Positions 1 through 10,291 are shown, numbered from the stretch's first letter. The stretch is DNA of 64,000 bases from Rhodocyclaceae bacterium (GCA_020247545.1 JADCIX010000046.1:1-64000); one strand, 5' to 3'. A program made the numbers and translations. Notes: generated by a model from the letters alone, not told the origin.

Positions 1-199
1 AGGGGCCCCGTTTGCGGGGATGCGACCCGGAGTGCGAAACGGGAGTTCGGGATTGGCTCGCTACGACTTTTTCATCGAGTCGAAGAACTGTGAGCAACGG
101 ACGGCGGAGCAGGGGCCCCGTTTGCGGGGATGCGACCCGGAGTGCGAAACGGGAGTTCGGGATTGGCTCGCTACGACTTTTTCATCGAGTCGAAGAACT
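1..199. repeat. 89-bp direct repeat, two copies, 110-bp period
   Basis: Bases 1-89 and 111-199 are identical by eye, separated by a 21-base spacer (90-110). The second copy contains the last codons and stop of rho (171-199); the first copy (61-89) is a detached duplicate of that gene end. Each copy also holds a GGGGCCCC palindrome and a small CCCCG-TTTG-CGGGG hairpin. The first copy begins exactly at base 1, so the array may extend beyond the window. It may be a real tandem duplication or an assembly artefact at a contig end. Confidence 0.9.
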
Positions 200-1430
200 C
201 CGCATTGTTTTTGGTCGCTTTGAGTTTGTCGATCAAAAATTCGGTGGCTTCCAACTCGTCCATCGCAAACATCATCTTGCGCAGTACCCAAACGCGTTGG
301 AGGATTTCCGGCTTGATGAGGAGTTCTTCTTTGCGCGTACCCGAGCGATTGACGTTTAGCGCGGGATAGACTCGCTTCTCTGCGGCGCGGCGGTCGAGGT
401 GCACCTCCATGTTGCCGGTGCCCTTAAATTCTTCGTAAATGACATCGTCCATACGGGAGCCCGTGTCGATCAGCGCCGTTGCAATGATTGTCAGCGAACC
501 GCCTTCTTCAATGTTGCGCGCCGCGCCAAAGAAGCGTTTCGGCCGCTGGAGGGCGTTGGCGTCCACACCGCCGGTCAACACTTTGCCGGAAGCAGGCACG
601 ACGGTATTGTAGGCACGCGCGAGGCGCGTGATCGAGTCGAGCAAGATGACAACGTCTTTCTTGTGCTCTACCAAACGTTTAGCTTTCTCAATCACCATCT
701 CTGCCACTTGAACGTGGCGGGTGGCGGGTTCATCAAAGGTTGACGAAACCACTTCGCCTTTGACAGTGCGCTGCATCTCGGTGACTTCTTCCGGACGTTC
801 GTCGATCAGCAGTACGATTAAGATAACTTCAGGATGGTTGCTGGTGATCGCCTGCGCGATGTGTTGCAACATGACCGTCTTGCCGGACTTGGGCGAGGCA
901 ACCAGCAGACCGCGCTGGCCTTTGCCGATCGGCGCGATGATGTCGATCACACGGCCTGTAATGTTTTCATCGGACTTGATATCGCGTTCCAACGTGAACG
1001 GTTTATTCGGGAAAAGTGCGGTCAGGTTCTCAAACAGGATCTTGTTTTTGCCCGCTTCCGGCGGCTCGCCGTTGACCTTGTCCACTTTGACCAATGCGAA
1101 ATAACGTTCACCTTCTTTCGGCGTGCGGATTTCGCCTTCAATCGTGTCGCCGGTGTGAAGGTTGAAGCGGCGGATTTGTGAGGGGCTGACGTAAATGTCG
1201 TCCGGTCCGGCCAAGTAGGATATGTCTGGGGAACGCAGAAAACCGAAGCCGTCTTGCAACACTTCAAGGGTGCCATCGCCAAAAATCGCCTCGCCTTTTT
1301 TTGCCTGATGCTTTAGTAGCGCGAAGATGAGTTCCTGCTTGCGCAGTCGGTTGGCACCTTCGAGTTCGGCGGCGGCGGCCATCTCCACGAGTTCGGAGAC
1401 GTGTTTGAGTTTCATTTCGGATAGTTGCAT
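171..1430 (-). CDS. rho: Transcription termination factor Rho
   Basis: This is a hexameric RNA helicase/ATPase that terminates transcription. The chosen ATG at 1430 gives 419 residues, the same length as E. coli Rho, beginning [14 protein letters not shown] as is usual. An in-frame upstream TTG at 1565 would add 45 unrelated residues and is rejected. Visible are the N-terminal helix bundle, the cold-shock-like RNA-binding domain ([17 protein letters not shown]), the Walker A segment SPKSGKT, the Walker B segment [17 protein letters not shown], and the C-terminal ATPase core through [11 protein letters not shown]. The tail (EFFDSMKKS) is duplicated outside the gene by the edge repeat. The leader of about 255 bases upstream suggests the leader-based autoregulation known for rho in E. 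coli (inference). Confidence 0.98.
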   Translation of the reverse strand: MQLSEMKLKHVSELVEMAAAAELEGANRLRKQELIFALLKHQAKKGEAIFGDGTLEVLQDGFGFLRSPDISYLAGPDDIYVSPSQIRRFNLHTGDTIEGEIRTPKEGERYFALVKVDKVNGEPPEAGKNKILFENLTALFPNKPFTLERDIKSDENITGRVIDIIAPIGKGQRGLLVASPKSGKTVMLQHIAQAITSNHPEVILIVLLIDERPEEVTEMQRTVKGEVVSSTFDEPATRHVQVAEMVIEKAKRLVEHKKDVVILLDSITRLARAYNTVVPASGKVLTGGVDANALQRPKRFFGAARNIEEGGSLTIIATALIDTGSRMDDVIYEEFKGTGNMEVHLDRRAAEKRVYPALNVNRSGTRKEELLIKPEILQRVWVLRKMMFAMDELEATEFLIDKLKATKNNAEFFDSMKKS

Positions 1431-1691
1431 GGCGGATTTACCGTGTGGCGTTGGGGCTAAAAAGAGTGAAGTCGCGGGGATCAGCCCGTGTGACAACAAT
1501 GAACTCGCCAACCGGGCTTCGACCAGTGTCGAACATATGGCTACGGATGGCGAGAAATCGGCCAATCCTTCTTGACGGCACGCGCTAGCGTAATCCAGTC
1601 AGCGTACAACTCTTGTGGGGGTTTGCTTCAGAAGGACTACCAAAGAATCTGCGGACGGACGTCAGCAGGTGGACACGCAGATTTGCCGCTT

Positions 1692-1719
1692 AGTATAACG
1701 AAAAAGCGCTTCTGGGCAA
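1692..1719 (-). promoter_or_regulatory. Putative sigma70 promoter for rho
   Basis: On the minus strand TTGCCC (1719-1714) and TATACT (1697-1692) are separated by 16 bases. Transcription would start near 1685 and give an untranslated leader of about 255 bases before the rho ATG. The -35 element lies inside one arm of the trxA terminator hairpin, so the two signals overlap. This is a match by eye only. Confidence 0.5.
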
Positions 1720-1737
1720 GCGTTTTCGCTTGCCCAG
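1700..1737 (-). terminator. Rho-independent-type hairpin after trxA
   Basis: A perfect 11-bp stem (CTGGGCAAGCG at 1712-1722 with its complement at 1727-1737) encloses a four-base loop, directly past the trxA stop. On the minus strand a run of five T follows at 1705-1701, six bases beyond the stem, so the U-tract is slightly displaced. The remaining sequence between rho and trxA (1431-1711) shows no gene; it is the probable rho leader. Confidence 0.65.
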
Positions 1738-1746
1738 TGGGTAAAT

Positions 1747-2073
1747 CTAGATATTTGCGTCAATAAACGCCGAAAGCTGCGTTTTCGACAGGGCGCCGAC
1801 CTTGGTCGCCTCAACGTTGCCGTTCTTGAACAACATTAGGGTTGGGATCCCACGAATCCCGTACTTCGGCGGCGTTCCTTGGTTTTCATCGATGTTTAAC
1901 TTCGCAACCTTCAATTTTCCGGCGTAATCACGGGCGAGGTCATCCAGAATTGGCGCAATCATCTTGCAAGGACCGCACCATTCTGCCCAGTAGTCCACCA
2001 GCACGGGGGTGGCGCTTTGCAAAACTTCTGCGTCAAAGGTTGTGTCGCTTACGTGAACAATGGCTGTACTCAT
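1747..2073 (-). CDS. trxA: Thioredoxin 1
   Basis: A 108-residue cytoplasmic disulfide reductase. The active site WCGPC is at residues 32-36 (catalytic C33 and C36), with the cis-proline segment [14 protein letters not shown] further on. The start at ATG 2073 is set by a GAGGAT Shine-Dalgarno seven bases upstream; the longer open frame upstream is not family sequence. The gene sits just before rho in the same direction, the trxA-rho order common in proteobacteria, but a hairpin separates them. It is divergent from fdxA. Confidence 0.97.
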   Translation of the reverse strand: MSTAIVHVSDTTFDAEVLQSATPVLVDYWAEWCGPCKMIAPILDDLARDYAGKLKVAKLNIDENQGTPPKYGIRGIPTLMLFKNGNVEATKVGALSKTQLSAFIDANI

Positions 2074-2284
2074 GAAATCCTCACAATCTGTTGTGCAGGC
2101 CGGCGACGTCGCCGGACAAATGGGAAAGGCGCGATTATGCCATGCGAGCAGATTACGCCCGTGCCTTACGGGAATTGGGGGCGCTCTGTTAACATTACAA
2201 GTGTTGCAAAAGCCGTCGAATTGTCGACCTTCCGCGAAAATCCCTGAACTACTAATTTCTGCTATCTCCCACCGAAAACGCACT

Positions 2285-2608
2285 ATGGCATACGTCGTAA
2301 CCGAATCCTGTATCAAATGTAAATACACCGACTGCGTGGACGTTTGTCCGGTCGATTGTTTTCGCGAAGGCCCGAATATGCTCGTCATTGATCCAGACGA
2401 GTGTATCGATTGCACGCTGTGTGTGGCAGAGTGCCCTGTGGAGGCGATTTTTGCAGAAGACGACGTACCGACTGCGCAAAAGCCGTTCATTGCGCTGAAT
2501 GCAGAATTGGCAAGAGGTTGGAAGCCGATTGTGCAACGCAAACCAGGCCCGCCTGACGCCGATGAATGGGCAAAGGTGAAAGAAAAAGCCCATTTGATTG
2601 AGAAGTAA
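2285..2608 (+). CDS. fdxA: 7Fe-8S-type ferredoxin FdxA
   Basis: A 107-residue low-potential electron carrier of the Azotobacter FdI type. Two cysteine clusters are visible: C9, C12, C17 and C21 ([17 protein letters not shown]) in the first half, then [12 protein letters not shown]. The spacing in the first half fits one [3Fe-4S] plus one [4Fe-4S] cluster, as known for this family. The C-terminal extension ([15 protein letters not shown]) is also typical. Its stop overlaps the putative TTG start of the AddB-like gene by 11 bases, so the two are probably co-transcribed and translationally coupled. Confidence 0.95.
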   Translation: MAYVVTESCIKCKYTDCVDVCPVDCFREGPNMLVIDPDECIDCTLCVAECPVEAIFAEDDVPTAQKPFIALNAELARGWKPIVQRKPGPPDADEWAKVKEKAHLIEK

Positions 2609-5549
2609 CGCCTCCCACCTCCCGCCGGCGATACTTGAAAGCCTCGCCGCCGAGGGGGCGACGGTTGTAACGCCTAATCGGCGTCTCGCAGTTGCGCTCA
2701 AACGCAGTTATGACACCGCCCAGCAACAGGCCGGTCGTCGTGCGTGGGCGGCACCCGATATTCTGCCGCTGGCAACGTTTTTTGCCCGCACTTATCATGT
2801 CATTGGTTTGTGCGTAGATCCGGCGACCGCGAGTCTGGCGAACACACCGAGACTTATCGAAGCCCCGCAGAGCCATTTGTTGTGGGAACAGGTCATTCGA
2901 AAATCCGACGCCAGCACCGCACTGCTATCGGTTCCGCAAACGGCGAAGCAGGCAGCGGCCGCTTGGTCGGTGGCAAATCAGTGGCGGATCTTGGACGCCA
3001 TGCGCAGTTACCCGTTGCATGAGGACGGGCAGGTATTCTTTGCATGGGCGTTGAGTTATCAGCAACTGTGCCGCGAAATGGGCATCATCGATCACGTTGT
3101 GTTGCCAGACGTACTGGCCAATATCTTGGCGTTGATGCCGGCGACCACAGCGCTACGCGATAAATTGGCAAACGGCTTGTTACCGAACAAGTTGCTGACT
3201 GCGGGCTTTGACATCATTACGCCGCAAGTCGAAGCATTCTTTCAGGCGTGTTCAGCAAGCGGTATTGCAGTTCGACCACTGTTTGACGGAGGCAATACCG
3301 TAGCCGCTGTTGCCTCCAACGCCGCCACTGCAGTTGCCAACACCAAGCGTGTCGTATTTGCGACCGAGGAAGACGAGTTTCGTGCCTGCGCCGCCTGGGC
3401 GCGAACCCGGCTTGAGTCCAAGGGTGGCCCTCCAGACGCGGTATCCAACCCCGCGCGTATCGCCATCGTTGTCCCGGACCTGCAAAACAAACGAAGCCGT
3501 CTGTTACGGGTTTTAACCGACGCGCTCGATCCTGTAGCGCGCGTGCAAACGAACTCAGGTACTGATATGCAGTCGGCATCGGTGTTGTTTAACGTTTCGC
3601 TCGGTTTGCCGTTGAATGAATACGGGCTGGTCAACGACGCGCTTGAGTTGATCGAATTTGCGCAGGGTCGGCCACTGCCATTCGCGCGAGTCAGCACAGT
3701 GCTGCGTTCACCGTTCATCGGCGGTGCTGAGCAGGAAATGGCGGCGCGCGCAAAACTTGATGCACAGTTGCGCGACACCCTCTCGGCAGAAGTCAGCCTG
3801 TTAGCCTTGCAAAAGAGTTTCAAACTAAACTCAAGTAAACGATTGGACAACGTCGCGCGACAATGTCCGGTGTGGATGGAAATCATCGACAGAGTTGTTG
3901 CAATTTCTACTGAGACTGCCACACAGACCAACAAAAATGTCGCAAGAGCCAGCAGGCGCTCACCACACGATTGGAGCCGCCATTTCACCAAGGTGCTCGG
4001 CGCATGGGGCTTCCCCGGGGAGCGCGCATTAGGATCGACTGACTTTCAGACTCTGGCAAAATTCCGCGACTGCCTCGACATGCTGGCTGCGCTGGAAAAC
4101 GTCCAACCCCGCATGCGTGCTGACGAAGCGCTTGTCGCGTTGCGGCGCATTGTTGCTGATACCGTCTTTCAGCCGGAATCAGTGGACGGCAATCAGGCAC
4201 CGATTCAGGTGCTGGGAATTCTTGAGTCGGCTGGTCAATCGTTTGATCCTTTTGACGCCATGTGGGTGACCGGCCTAAGCGACGATGCGTGGCCACTTGC
4301 GGCGCGCCCCAATCCGTTTATTCCTGCCGCGCTGCAGCGGCGTGCGGGTGTGACTGAAGCATCTGCGGCAGCATCACTCGCACTCGACAAACGAATTACG
4401 GACGGCTGGCTGCACAGTGCGCGCGAACTGATTGTCAGCCACTCGATGTACCCACACGGCAGCAGTGGCAGCCGTGATGGCCAAGCGGCGCGGCCGGCGA
4501 GCGCGCTGATAAGTCACTTTGCGTTGCACTATGCGAGCCCGACGATGGCGAACTATGCAGAGGCGCTACAGACTATCAACGCATTGCATCCCCGCTCGGC
4601 AATTCCAGATGCAATGTTGCCACCTTTGCCGACGCCGACCGCCGTCTCTGGTGGTTCAAGCATTATCCGTGACCAAGCGGCGTGCCCATTCCGTGCGTTT
4701 GCGCGGCATCGTTTGTCCGCCAAACCGCTGGCAGAGCCTGCGGCTGGTCTTGATGCCGCCACCCGTGGGACGTTGCTGCACCGGGTGTTAAGTATCGTTT
4801 GGTTGAAGCTAAAGTCCCAAGCAACATTGCTCGCGATGGGTGCAGATGCCACCAGCACACTCATCGGCGATTCCGTGTATCAAGCGATTGCCGAGGTGCA
4901 CGCTGATGGTGCCGAAATGTTGGTCGGTCGATTTGCCGCCATTGAGCACGCGAGGCTATGCGCGGTGGTAACCGCGTGGCTGGCGGTTGAACGCGAACGC
5001 CTGCCGTTTGACGTGGTGGCGTGTGAAGAGGCGCGCAGGGTGGAGGTTGCTGGACTGTTGATGCGGCTGCAACTCGATCGTCTCGATCGTTTGCAAGACG
5101 GTACCCACGCATTGATTGATTACAAGACTGGTGTTGCGCAGGTCAAGAGCTGGATTGGTGAACGTCCCGACGAACCGCAACTGCCGCTTTATTTCCATAC
5201 TGCCGAACAGGAAATTTCGGCAATGGTATTCGCCCGGCTCAAGCGTGGCAAGACGTTCGGCTTTGAAGGTGTTTCTGTAACTGATAATGTGTTGCCCAAT
5301 GTTACGCCGATCGAACATAAGCGTGGCATGCAGGAACGTGGTTACGTGTCGTGGGACGCGTTGATAGAGGAATGGGAAGTCACGCTACAAAATCTGGCGA
5401 GGCAGTTTGTGAGCGGTATCGCGACCGTTGACCCAAAAAACGGCGGACTCACCTGCGCACAGTGTGATCTGCAAAGTGTTTGCCGGGTGGCGGAATTTAC
5501 TGGTGTTGCGAGCGAAGTCGACGACACAGCCGGTGCCGCCGATGAGTAG
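2598..5549 (+). CDS. AddB-like PD-(D/E)XK exonuclease subunit (TIGR03623-type DNA repair protein)
   Basis: A 983-residue partner of the helicase-nuclease that follows; together they should process double-strand breaks for recombination in the way AddAB/RecBCD do. The C-terminal nuclease shows the catalytic motif DYKTG (D841, K843). An AddB-style Fe-S clasp is formed by C696 (in [12 protein letters not shown]) and C953, C956 and C962 ([12 protein letters not shown]). The N-terminus ([17 protein letters not shown]) resembles the helicase-like fold but lacks a Walker A lysine motif. The frame opens with TTG 2598, inside the end of fdxA; no ATG lies near. It overlaps the next gene by eight bases. 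Confidence 0.88.
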   Translation: MRSNASHLPPAILESLAAEGATVVTPNRRLAVALKRSYDTAQQQAGRRAWAAPDILPLATFFARTYHVIGLCVDPATASLANTPRLIEAPQSHLLWEQVIRKSDASTALLSVPQTAKQAAAAWSVANQWRILDAMRSYPLHEDGQVFFAWALSYQQLCREMGIIDHVVLPDVLANILALMPATTALRDKLANGLLPNKLLTAGFDIITPQVEAFFQACSASGIAVRPLFDGGNTVAAVASNAATAVANTKRVVFATEEDEFRACAAWARTRLESKGGPPDAVSNPARIAIVVPDLQNKRSRLLRVLTDALDPVARVQTNSGTDMQSASVLFNVSLGLPLNEYGLVNDALELIEFAQGRPLPFARVSTVLRSPFIGGAEQEMAARAKLDAQLRDTLSAEVSLLALQKSFKLNSSKRLDNVARQCPVWMEIIDRVVAISTETATQTNKNVARASRRSPHDWSRHFTKVLGAWGFPGERALGSTDFQTLAKFRDCLDMLAALENVQPRMRADEALVALRRIVADTVFQPESVDGNQAPIQVLGILESAGQSFDPFDAMWVTGLSDDAWPLAARPNPFIPAALQRRAGVTEASAAASLALDKRITDGWLHSARELIVSHSMYPHGSSGSRDGQAARPASALISHFALHYASPTMANYAEALQTINALHPRSAIPDAMLPPLPTPTAVSGGSSIIRDQAACPFRAFARHRLSAKPLAEPAAGLDAATRGTLLHRVLSIVWLKLKSQATLLAMGADATSTLIGDSVYQAIAEVHADGAEMLVGRFAAIEHARLCAVVTAWLAVERERLPFDVVACEEARRVEVAGLLMRLQLDRLDRLQDGTHALIDYKTGVAQVKSWIGERPDEPQLPLYFHTAEQEISAMVFARLKRGKTFGFEGVSVTDNVLPNVTPIEHKRGMQERGYVSWDALIEEWEVTLQNLARQFVSGIATVDPKNGGLTCAQCDLQSVCRVAEFTGVASEVDDTAGAADE

Positions 5550-8500
5550 TGTGACTAATGTCGTGATTGACCAGGACGAGCGCCTCCACGCACTTGATGT
5601 CAGCCAATCCTTTATTGTCCGTGCACCCGCCGGCTCCGGCAAAACGCGGCTGCTGATTCAGCGTTATCTCGCGCTTCTGGCGACCGTTGATGAACCGGAA
5701 GAAGTGATTGCCATTACCTTTACCCGCAAAGCGGCGGCTGAAATGCGCGCGCGGGTGCTGGGTGCGTTTGCGACAATCGGTGCGATTGACGATGGAGGCG
5801 GCGATACACAAACCCGCATGCTGGCGGCACAAGTGTTGGCACGTGACGCTGCGCGCGGCTGGCAGTTGTTGGCGAACTCGGCGCGCCTGCGCATCCAGAC
5901 CATCGACTCACTGAACACGTCACTGACACGACAAATGCCGATGATGTCGCGTTTTGGTGCGCAGCCGGAAAGTATCGACGACGCGAGCGTGCTGTATCGG
6001 CGTGCTGCACGCCAGTTGTTGGCGCAAATTAATGATGACGAACCGGTCGCTGACGACATCGCCACCCTTTTAGTGCATCTCGACAACAACCTTGGTGTGG
6101 TGGAAAGTCTTATCGCTGATATGTTGCGCGGACGCGACCATTGGTTACGCAATCTGCCGAAGATGCATCAGCGCGAAGCCTTGGAAGCAGCGCTAGCGCG
6201 GGCGCGGAAACACGCGGTGGCAGAAGTAGCCGCCTTGTATCCGGCCATCGAAAGAACCGAAACCCTAGATTTGGTGCGCTTTTCCGGGCAAAACTTACTC
6301 AAAGAAGCCGTCGATAGTGCACTTTCACGGTGTGCAAAGCTCGATGCCTTTCCAAGTGGCGCGTTGGAGTCACTGCCGGCGTGGCTGGCGATTGCCGATT
6401 TGCTTCTGACCAAAGAAGGTGAGTGGCGCAAACCGGGTGGCGTCAACAAAAAAATCGGCTTTCCAACCAGCAAGATCAAAGAAGAAAAGGCGCTGCTTGA
6501 TGCGATGAAGGCGCGTATCGGTGCGCTGTTGGAATCGTTTACCTCGGACGAGGCGCAGGGCACAACACTTGCGGCGAAGTTGAACGCGTTGCGCTCGCTT
6601 CCCCCCGGGGCTTACACCGATGGCGAGTGGGAAGTGTTGGGTGCAATTGTGCGGCTGCTGCCTTATGCCACGGCGCAGTTGTGGGATGTATTCGGCGCGG
6701 AAGGCGAGTGTGACTTCACCGAAATTGCGCAGGCGGCATCAAGGGCATTGGGGTCGGACGACGAACCAACCGACCTCGCGCTGGCGCTGGACTATCGTAT
6801 CCGCCATTTGCTGGTCGATGAGTTTCAAGACACCTCGTTTGCACAATTTGAATTGCTGGTAAAACTTACGCGTGGCTGGAGCCCGGACGATGAGCGCACC
6901 TTGTTTGTGGTCGGCGACCCGATGCAGTCGATCTACCGCTTCCGCGAGGCGGAGGTGGGGCTGTTCCTGCGCGCCCGTCATTCGGGCTTGGGTGGTGTGT
7001 CACTGACGCCGTTGACCCTGTCGGTGAACTTCCGCTCGGTGCCGGGTGTAGTCACGTGGGTGAACAACACGTTTAGCCACTTGATGCCAAGCGCTGAAGA
7101 TGCGGTCACCGGCGTGGTGCCTTACTCCCACTGTGTTGCGTTTGGCAGCGCAGAGCATCCGTCAGATGATGCGGTGCGCATGCATTGGACAGTAAATCAT
7201 CGTGGTGACGCCACTGACGCGAATCCGGCAGTGGTAACAACTACTGCCGAGATTGAAGCGGCGAAGGTGGTGGATATCATTCGACAAACGCGTCTCGACA
7301 GGTCTGATGCAAGTATTGCGCTGCTCATTCGTAATCGCGGCCATTTGCGCGAAATCGTGCCAGCGTTGAAAGCGGCAGAAATTGTATTTCATGCCGTTGA
7401 TATTGATCCGCTCAATGACCGGCCGGTGGTGCAGGATTTGTTTGCACTTACCCGCGCGCTGCTGCATTTGGCGGATCGCATCGCTTGGCTGGCCATCCTG
7501 CGTGCGCCATGGTGCGGGTTGACGCTAAACGACCTTGCTGCACTTTCGGCGAGTGTTTTGCCGGTCGGCGGTGCATTAACGCCGGACCCGCGGACCATTT
7601 GGGAAATGATCAATGACGCTGCGCGGCTTGAACTACTTTCCGTAGATGGCCGTCTGCGAGTTGAGAAATTTCGCAACGTTCTGCATACGGCTTTGCAAAT
7701 GCGTCGCCGCATTCCTCTTCGCGATGCTGTCGAGCAATGCTGGTTGGCCTTATCGGGCCCGGCTTGTCTGGATGCAACCACCGACCTTGACGACGCCATG
7801 ACATTTCTGGATTTGCTTGAAGCCGAGGCGCAGGAGCAAAGTGGCGGCGCGCAGATTGTCAGCCTCGGTGCGCTAGAAGCGCAGATGGAGCGGTTGTATT
7901 CAGGCGGTGGAAGGTTGGCCGATGAGGCCAACAGCGCCAACAACAATGCCGACACCGTGCCGCCGATACAGATCATGACCATCCACAAAGCCAAGGGCCT
8001 TGAATTTGATACCGTCATTGTTCCCGGCTTGGATCGCCCCCCACGGCACGACGACAAAAAGTTGTTGGTGTGGACTGAGCAAGCTGATGTAGATAGCGGT
8101 GGTCACGAACTCTTGCTTGCACCGATTCGCGAGACGGGTGCGGATGATGACGCTGACGCCATTTATCAATACATCACCAAACTCGACCGTGCTAAACAAC
8201 AGCACGAAGATGTTCGCCTGCTTTATGTTGCGGCTACCCGCGCCGAGCGGCGCTTGCATTTGTTGGCCACACTAACAATCAAGGATAAAGATGGTGAGCC
8301 GGAAATTGTTGCGCCAAAAACGGCATGCCTGCTCGCGGCACTCTGGCCGGCGCTAGGCGAAAAACATTTGCCATCAGTTGCTACGCTGACCAAGGTTGCT
8401 GCGTTAGATGGCAGTAGCGACACTGCGGTTGCGCGAAACACAACCTTGGTAAAGCGTGTTGAGGTTACTGGTCCGACCCGCCTCGCAATCGACCATCCGT

Positions 8501-9141
8501 TGCCAGTGATGACACTGGCAGTATCGCTGGACGGCGTGAATGCGCCCGGCGATGGCACACCCATCGACACATCGAGTCCGCAGATTGATTTTGAGTGGGC
8601 GACCGATGCCGCCCGCCACGTCGGCACAGTTGTGCACACGTTCCTGCAACGCATCGCGTCGGACGGCGTGGAGACTTGGAACGCGAATCGTGTAAACGCA
8701 TCGCGGCAGTTGTTTCAAACAGAACTCACGCGTTTGGGCGTGAGGAACAATGAGGTGAGCGTGGCAACTGATCGAATCGAGGCGGCGTTGAAAAAAACGC
8801 TTGCCGACGAACGCGGACGCTGGACGCTTACTACACACCACGATGCGCGTTCGGAATGGCGACTCACTGGCCTGATCGACGGCGCACTCAAGAATGTTGC
8901 GCTGGATCGCACGTTTGTTGATGCCGACGGTGTGCGTTGGATCATCGACTTTAAGACGGGTAGCCACGAGGGTGCGGATGTCGAGGCGTTTCTCGATAGC
9001 GAACAACGGCGTTACTCCGCGCAACTTGAAACCTACGCGGCGTTGATTCAGGCGATGTTGCCAGAACAAAATCCAATTCGGCTGGGGTTGTATTTCCCGA
9101 TGTTGGGTGGTTGGCGGCAGTGGGGTTGGCAGGGCTCTTGA
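5542..9141 (+). CDS. AddA-like UvrD-family helicase/nuclease
   Basis: A 1199-residue superfamily 1 DNA helicase fused to a C-terminal nuclease. Helicase motifs are plain: Walker A APAGSGKT (residues 28-35), motif Ia TFTRKAAAEM, Walker B LLVDEFQDTS, motif III GDPMQSIYRFREA, motif V IMTIHKAKGLEFD and motif VI LLYVAATRAERRL. The C-terminal nuclease carries DFKTG with D1136 and K1138. The start at ATG 5542 overlaps the stop of the AddB-like gene, consistent with coupled synthesis of a heterodimer. RecBCD-like function is inferred from family membership; no Chi-recognition residues can be judged here. Confidence 0.92.
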   Translation: MSSVTNVVIDQDERLHALDVSQSFIVRAPAGSGKTRLLIQRYLALLATVDEPEEVIAITFTRKAAAEMRARVLGAFATIGAIDDGGGDTQTRMLAAQVLARDAARGWQLLANSARLRIQTIDSLNTSLTRQMPMMSRFGAQPESIDDASVLYRRAARQLLAQINDDEPVADDIATLLVHLDNNLGVVESLIADMLRGRDHWLRNLPKMHQREALEAALARARKHAVAEVAALYPAIERTETLDLVRFSGQNLLKEAVDSALSRCAKLDAFPSGALESLPAWLAIADLLLTKEGEWRKPGGVNKKIGFPTSKIKEEKALLDAMKARIGALLESFTSDEAQGTTLAAKLNALRSLPPGAYTDGEWEVLGAIVRLLPYATAQLWDVFGAEGECDFTEIAQAASRALGSDDEPTDLALALDYRIRHLLVDEFQDTSFAQFELLVKLTRGWSPDDERTLFVVGDPMQSIYRFREAEVGLFLRARHSGLGGVSLTPLTLSVNFRSVPGVVTWVNNTFSHLMPSAEDAVTGVVPYSHCVAFGSAEHPSDDAVRMHWTVNHRGDATDANPAVVTTTAEIEAAKVVDIIRQTRLDRSDASIALLIRNRGHLREIVPALKAAEIVFHAVDIDPLNDRPVVQDLFALTRALLHLADRIAWLAILRAPWCGLTLNDLAALSASVLPVGGALTPDPRTIWEMINDAARLELLSVDGRLRVEKFRNVLHTALQMRRRIPLRDAVEQCWLALSGPACLDATTDLDDAMTFLDLLEAEAQEQSGGAQIVSLGALEAQMERLYSGGGRLADEANSANNNADTVPPIQIMTIHKAKGLEFDTVIVPGLDRPPRHDDKKLLVWTEQADVDSGGHELLLAPIRETGADDDADAIYQYITKLDRAKQQHEDVRLLYVAATRAERRLHLLATLTIKDKDGEPEIVAPKTACLLAALWPALGEKHLPSVATLTKVAALDGSSDTAVARNTTLVKRVEVTGPTRLAIDHPLPVMTLAVSLDGVNAPGDGTPIDTSSPQIDFEWATDAARHVGTVVHTFLQRIASDGVETWNANRVNASRQLFQTELTRLGVRNNEVSVATDRIEAALKKTLADERGRWTLTTHHDARSEWRLTGLIDGALKNVALDRTFVDADGVRWIIDFKTGSHEGADVEAFLDSEQRRYSAQLETYAALIQAMLPEQNPIRLGLYFPMLGGWRQWGWQGS

Positions 9142-9250
9142 GATGGTGTTTCGAGTTAAGCGTATGATCCTATTGATTTTTTTCAGGGATTATTTACGGC
9201 GGGTGGTGTCAACGATAGGATGAGTGAACCGTCAACTCATGGAGTCAAAG

Positions 9251-9667
9251 ATGCCCGCGAAATGTTGGAAAGATAAGCTGCACCAGCCCAAACAGCCAAA
9301 GCGAGTTGTTCTCGAAACCGACTTCGCCGGCATAAAAGCAGGGACAAAACTCTTCGTAGGCACTCCGTTGTTGGTCGATTCGTACATCCGTTCAATTCCG
9401 CGCGGTGTTACGCGGACCATCGAGCGCATGCGGCGTGATCTTGCACGGAAGAATCAGTGTGAAGCGACCTGCCCTGTTTCAACAGCGATCTTCATCAGAA
9501 TGTCGGCGGAAGCTGCACTCGAGGAATTGTCAGAAGGCGTCGCGATTACGGATGTCGCGCCGTTTTGGCGAGTCGTAGAGCCCGATTCGAAGATTGCGAA
9601 ACGCCTCTCAGTCGACAGCAAATGGATTTCTGTACAACGCGACGCCGAGGCAGAGGGGGTGGCTTAG
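9251..9667 (+). CDS. Conserved protein of unknown function
   Basis: A 138-residue, basic, presumably cytoplasmic protein (MPAKCWKDKLHQPKQPKRVV). I recall similar hypothetical proteins in other proteobacteria but cannot name a function. Notable segments are FAGIKAGTKLFVGTP, a run of arginines (SIPRGVTRTIERMRRDLARK), CPVSTAIFIR and VAPFWRVVEPDSKIAKRL. Three cysteines are present. ATG 9251 is chosen because GGAG precedes it by seven bases; earlier in-frame starts at 9224 (GTG) and 9239 (ATG) lack a site. It follows the addA-like gene after 109 bases. Confidence 0.7.
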   Translation: MPAKCWKDKLHQPKQPKRVVLETDFAGIKAGTKLFVGTPLLVDSYIRSIPRGVTRTIERMRRDLARKNQCEATCPVSTAIFIRMSAEAALEELSEGVAITDVAPFWRVVEPDSKIAKRLSVDSKWISVQRDAEAEGVA

Positions 9668-9729
9668 ATTGGGTGCTCGCTCTTCGCGCTGAGCATGTCG
9701 ACATACCGGCATGGCACCTTCGGGGTCAC

Positions 9730-10227
9730 TTACTTGGGTTTCGGTGCTTTTTCCAATCCGCCAATCCGGTCACCCACCTTCACTTTGTGCTGCGAAAACC
9801 ACATCGCGTTCATTTCCAGCGCGTAACGTGCAGGGCCGGCGGCCTGGTGCGAGGTTTCATTGAAGGCTTCCATCTCGTGGATGGAGAGAATCTTGCCTTG
9901 GTCGTCCATGTAGGCGACTGATAGATTGATGGGGGTGTTACGCATCCACATCGCGTGGTAGCCGAGTTGCGTAAACACAAATAACATACCCTCGTTTTTT
10001 GCCATCTTGGTGCGGAACATCAGGCCTTTTTGCCGCGATTCATCGGTCGCGGCGACATCCGCAGTAATGGTTTGACCACCCGCACTGAGTGTGATCTTGG
10101 GCAGGCCGGATTGCGGCTTACCGTCTGCTGGCTGCGCATTTAACGGTTGTGGCGCCGAGAGCAGCAACGCGCTCAGAAGTAACGCGCTCAGAAGAAACGC
10201 GGCAAATGTGGTCGGTTGCCTATTCAT
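9730..10227 (-). CDS. Exported DUF192 protein
   Basis: A 165-residue protein with a cleavable signal peptide (about residues 1-31, ending near LNAQPA) followed by a DUF192 domain. The domain shows the usual GLMFRTKMAKNEGMLFVF segment, then MWMRNTPINLSVAYMDDQGKI and a closing ALEMNAMWFSQHKVKVGDRI. The family's role is not established. The hydrophobic core of the signal peptide is built from a repeated LLLSA unit encoded by a 15-bp DNA repeat. It lies downstream of dut on the same strand, 64 bases away. Confidence 0.88.
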   Translation of the reverse strand: MNRQPTTFAAFLLSALLLSALLLSAPQPLNAQPADGKPQSGLPKITLSAGGQTITADVAATDESRQKGLMFRTKMAKNEGMLFVFTQLGYHAMWMRNTPINLSVAYMDDQGKILSIHEMEAFNETSHQAAGPARYALEMNAMWFSQHKVKVGDRIGGLEKAPKPK

Positions 10228-10291
10228 TGGATTGGCCTAAAGAGGTTGGTGGCAGATTACCTTAACGGCGGACGACGGATCTCCGCCTACG

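Noticed and set aside
1431-1565. N-terminal extension of Rho from TTG 1565
   Set aside because: The 45 extra residues are not seen in Rho, and ATG 1430 gives the standard 419 residues.
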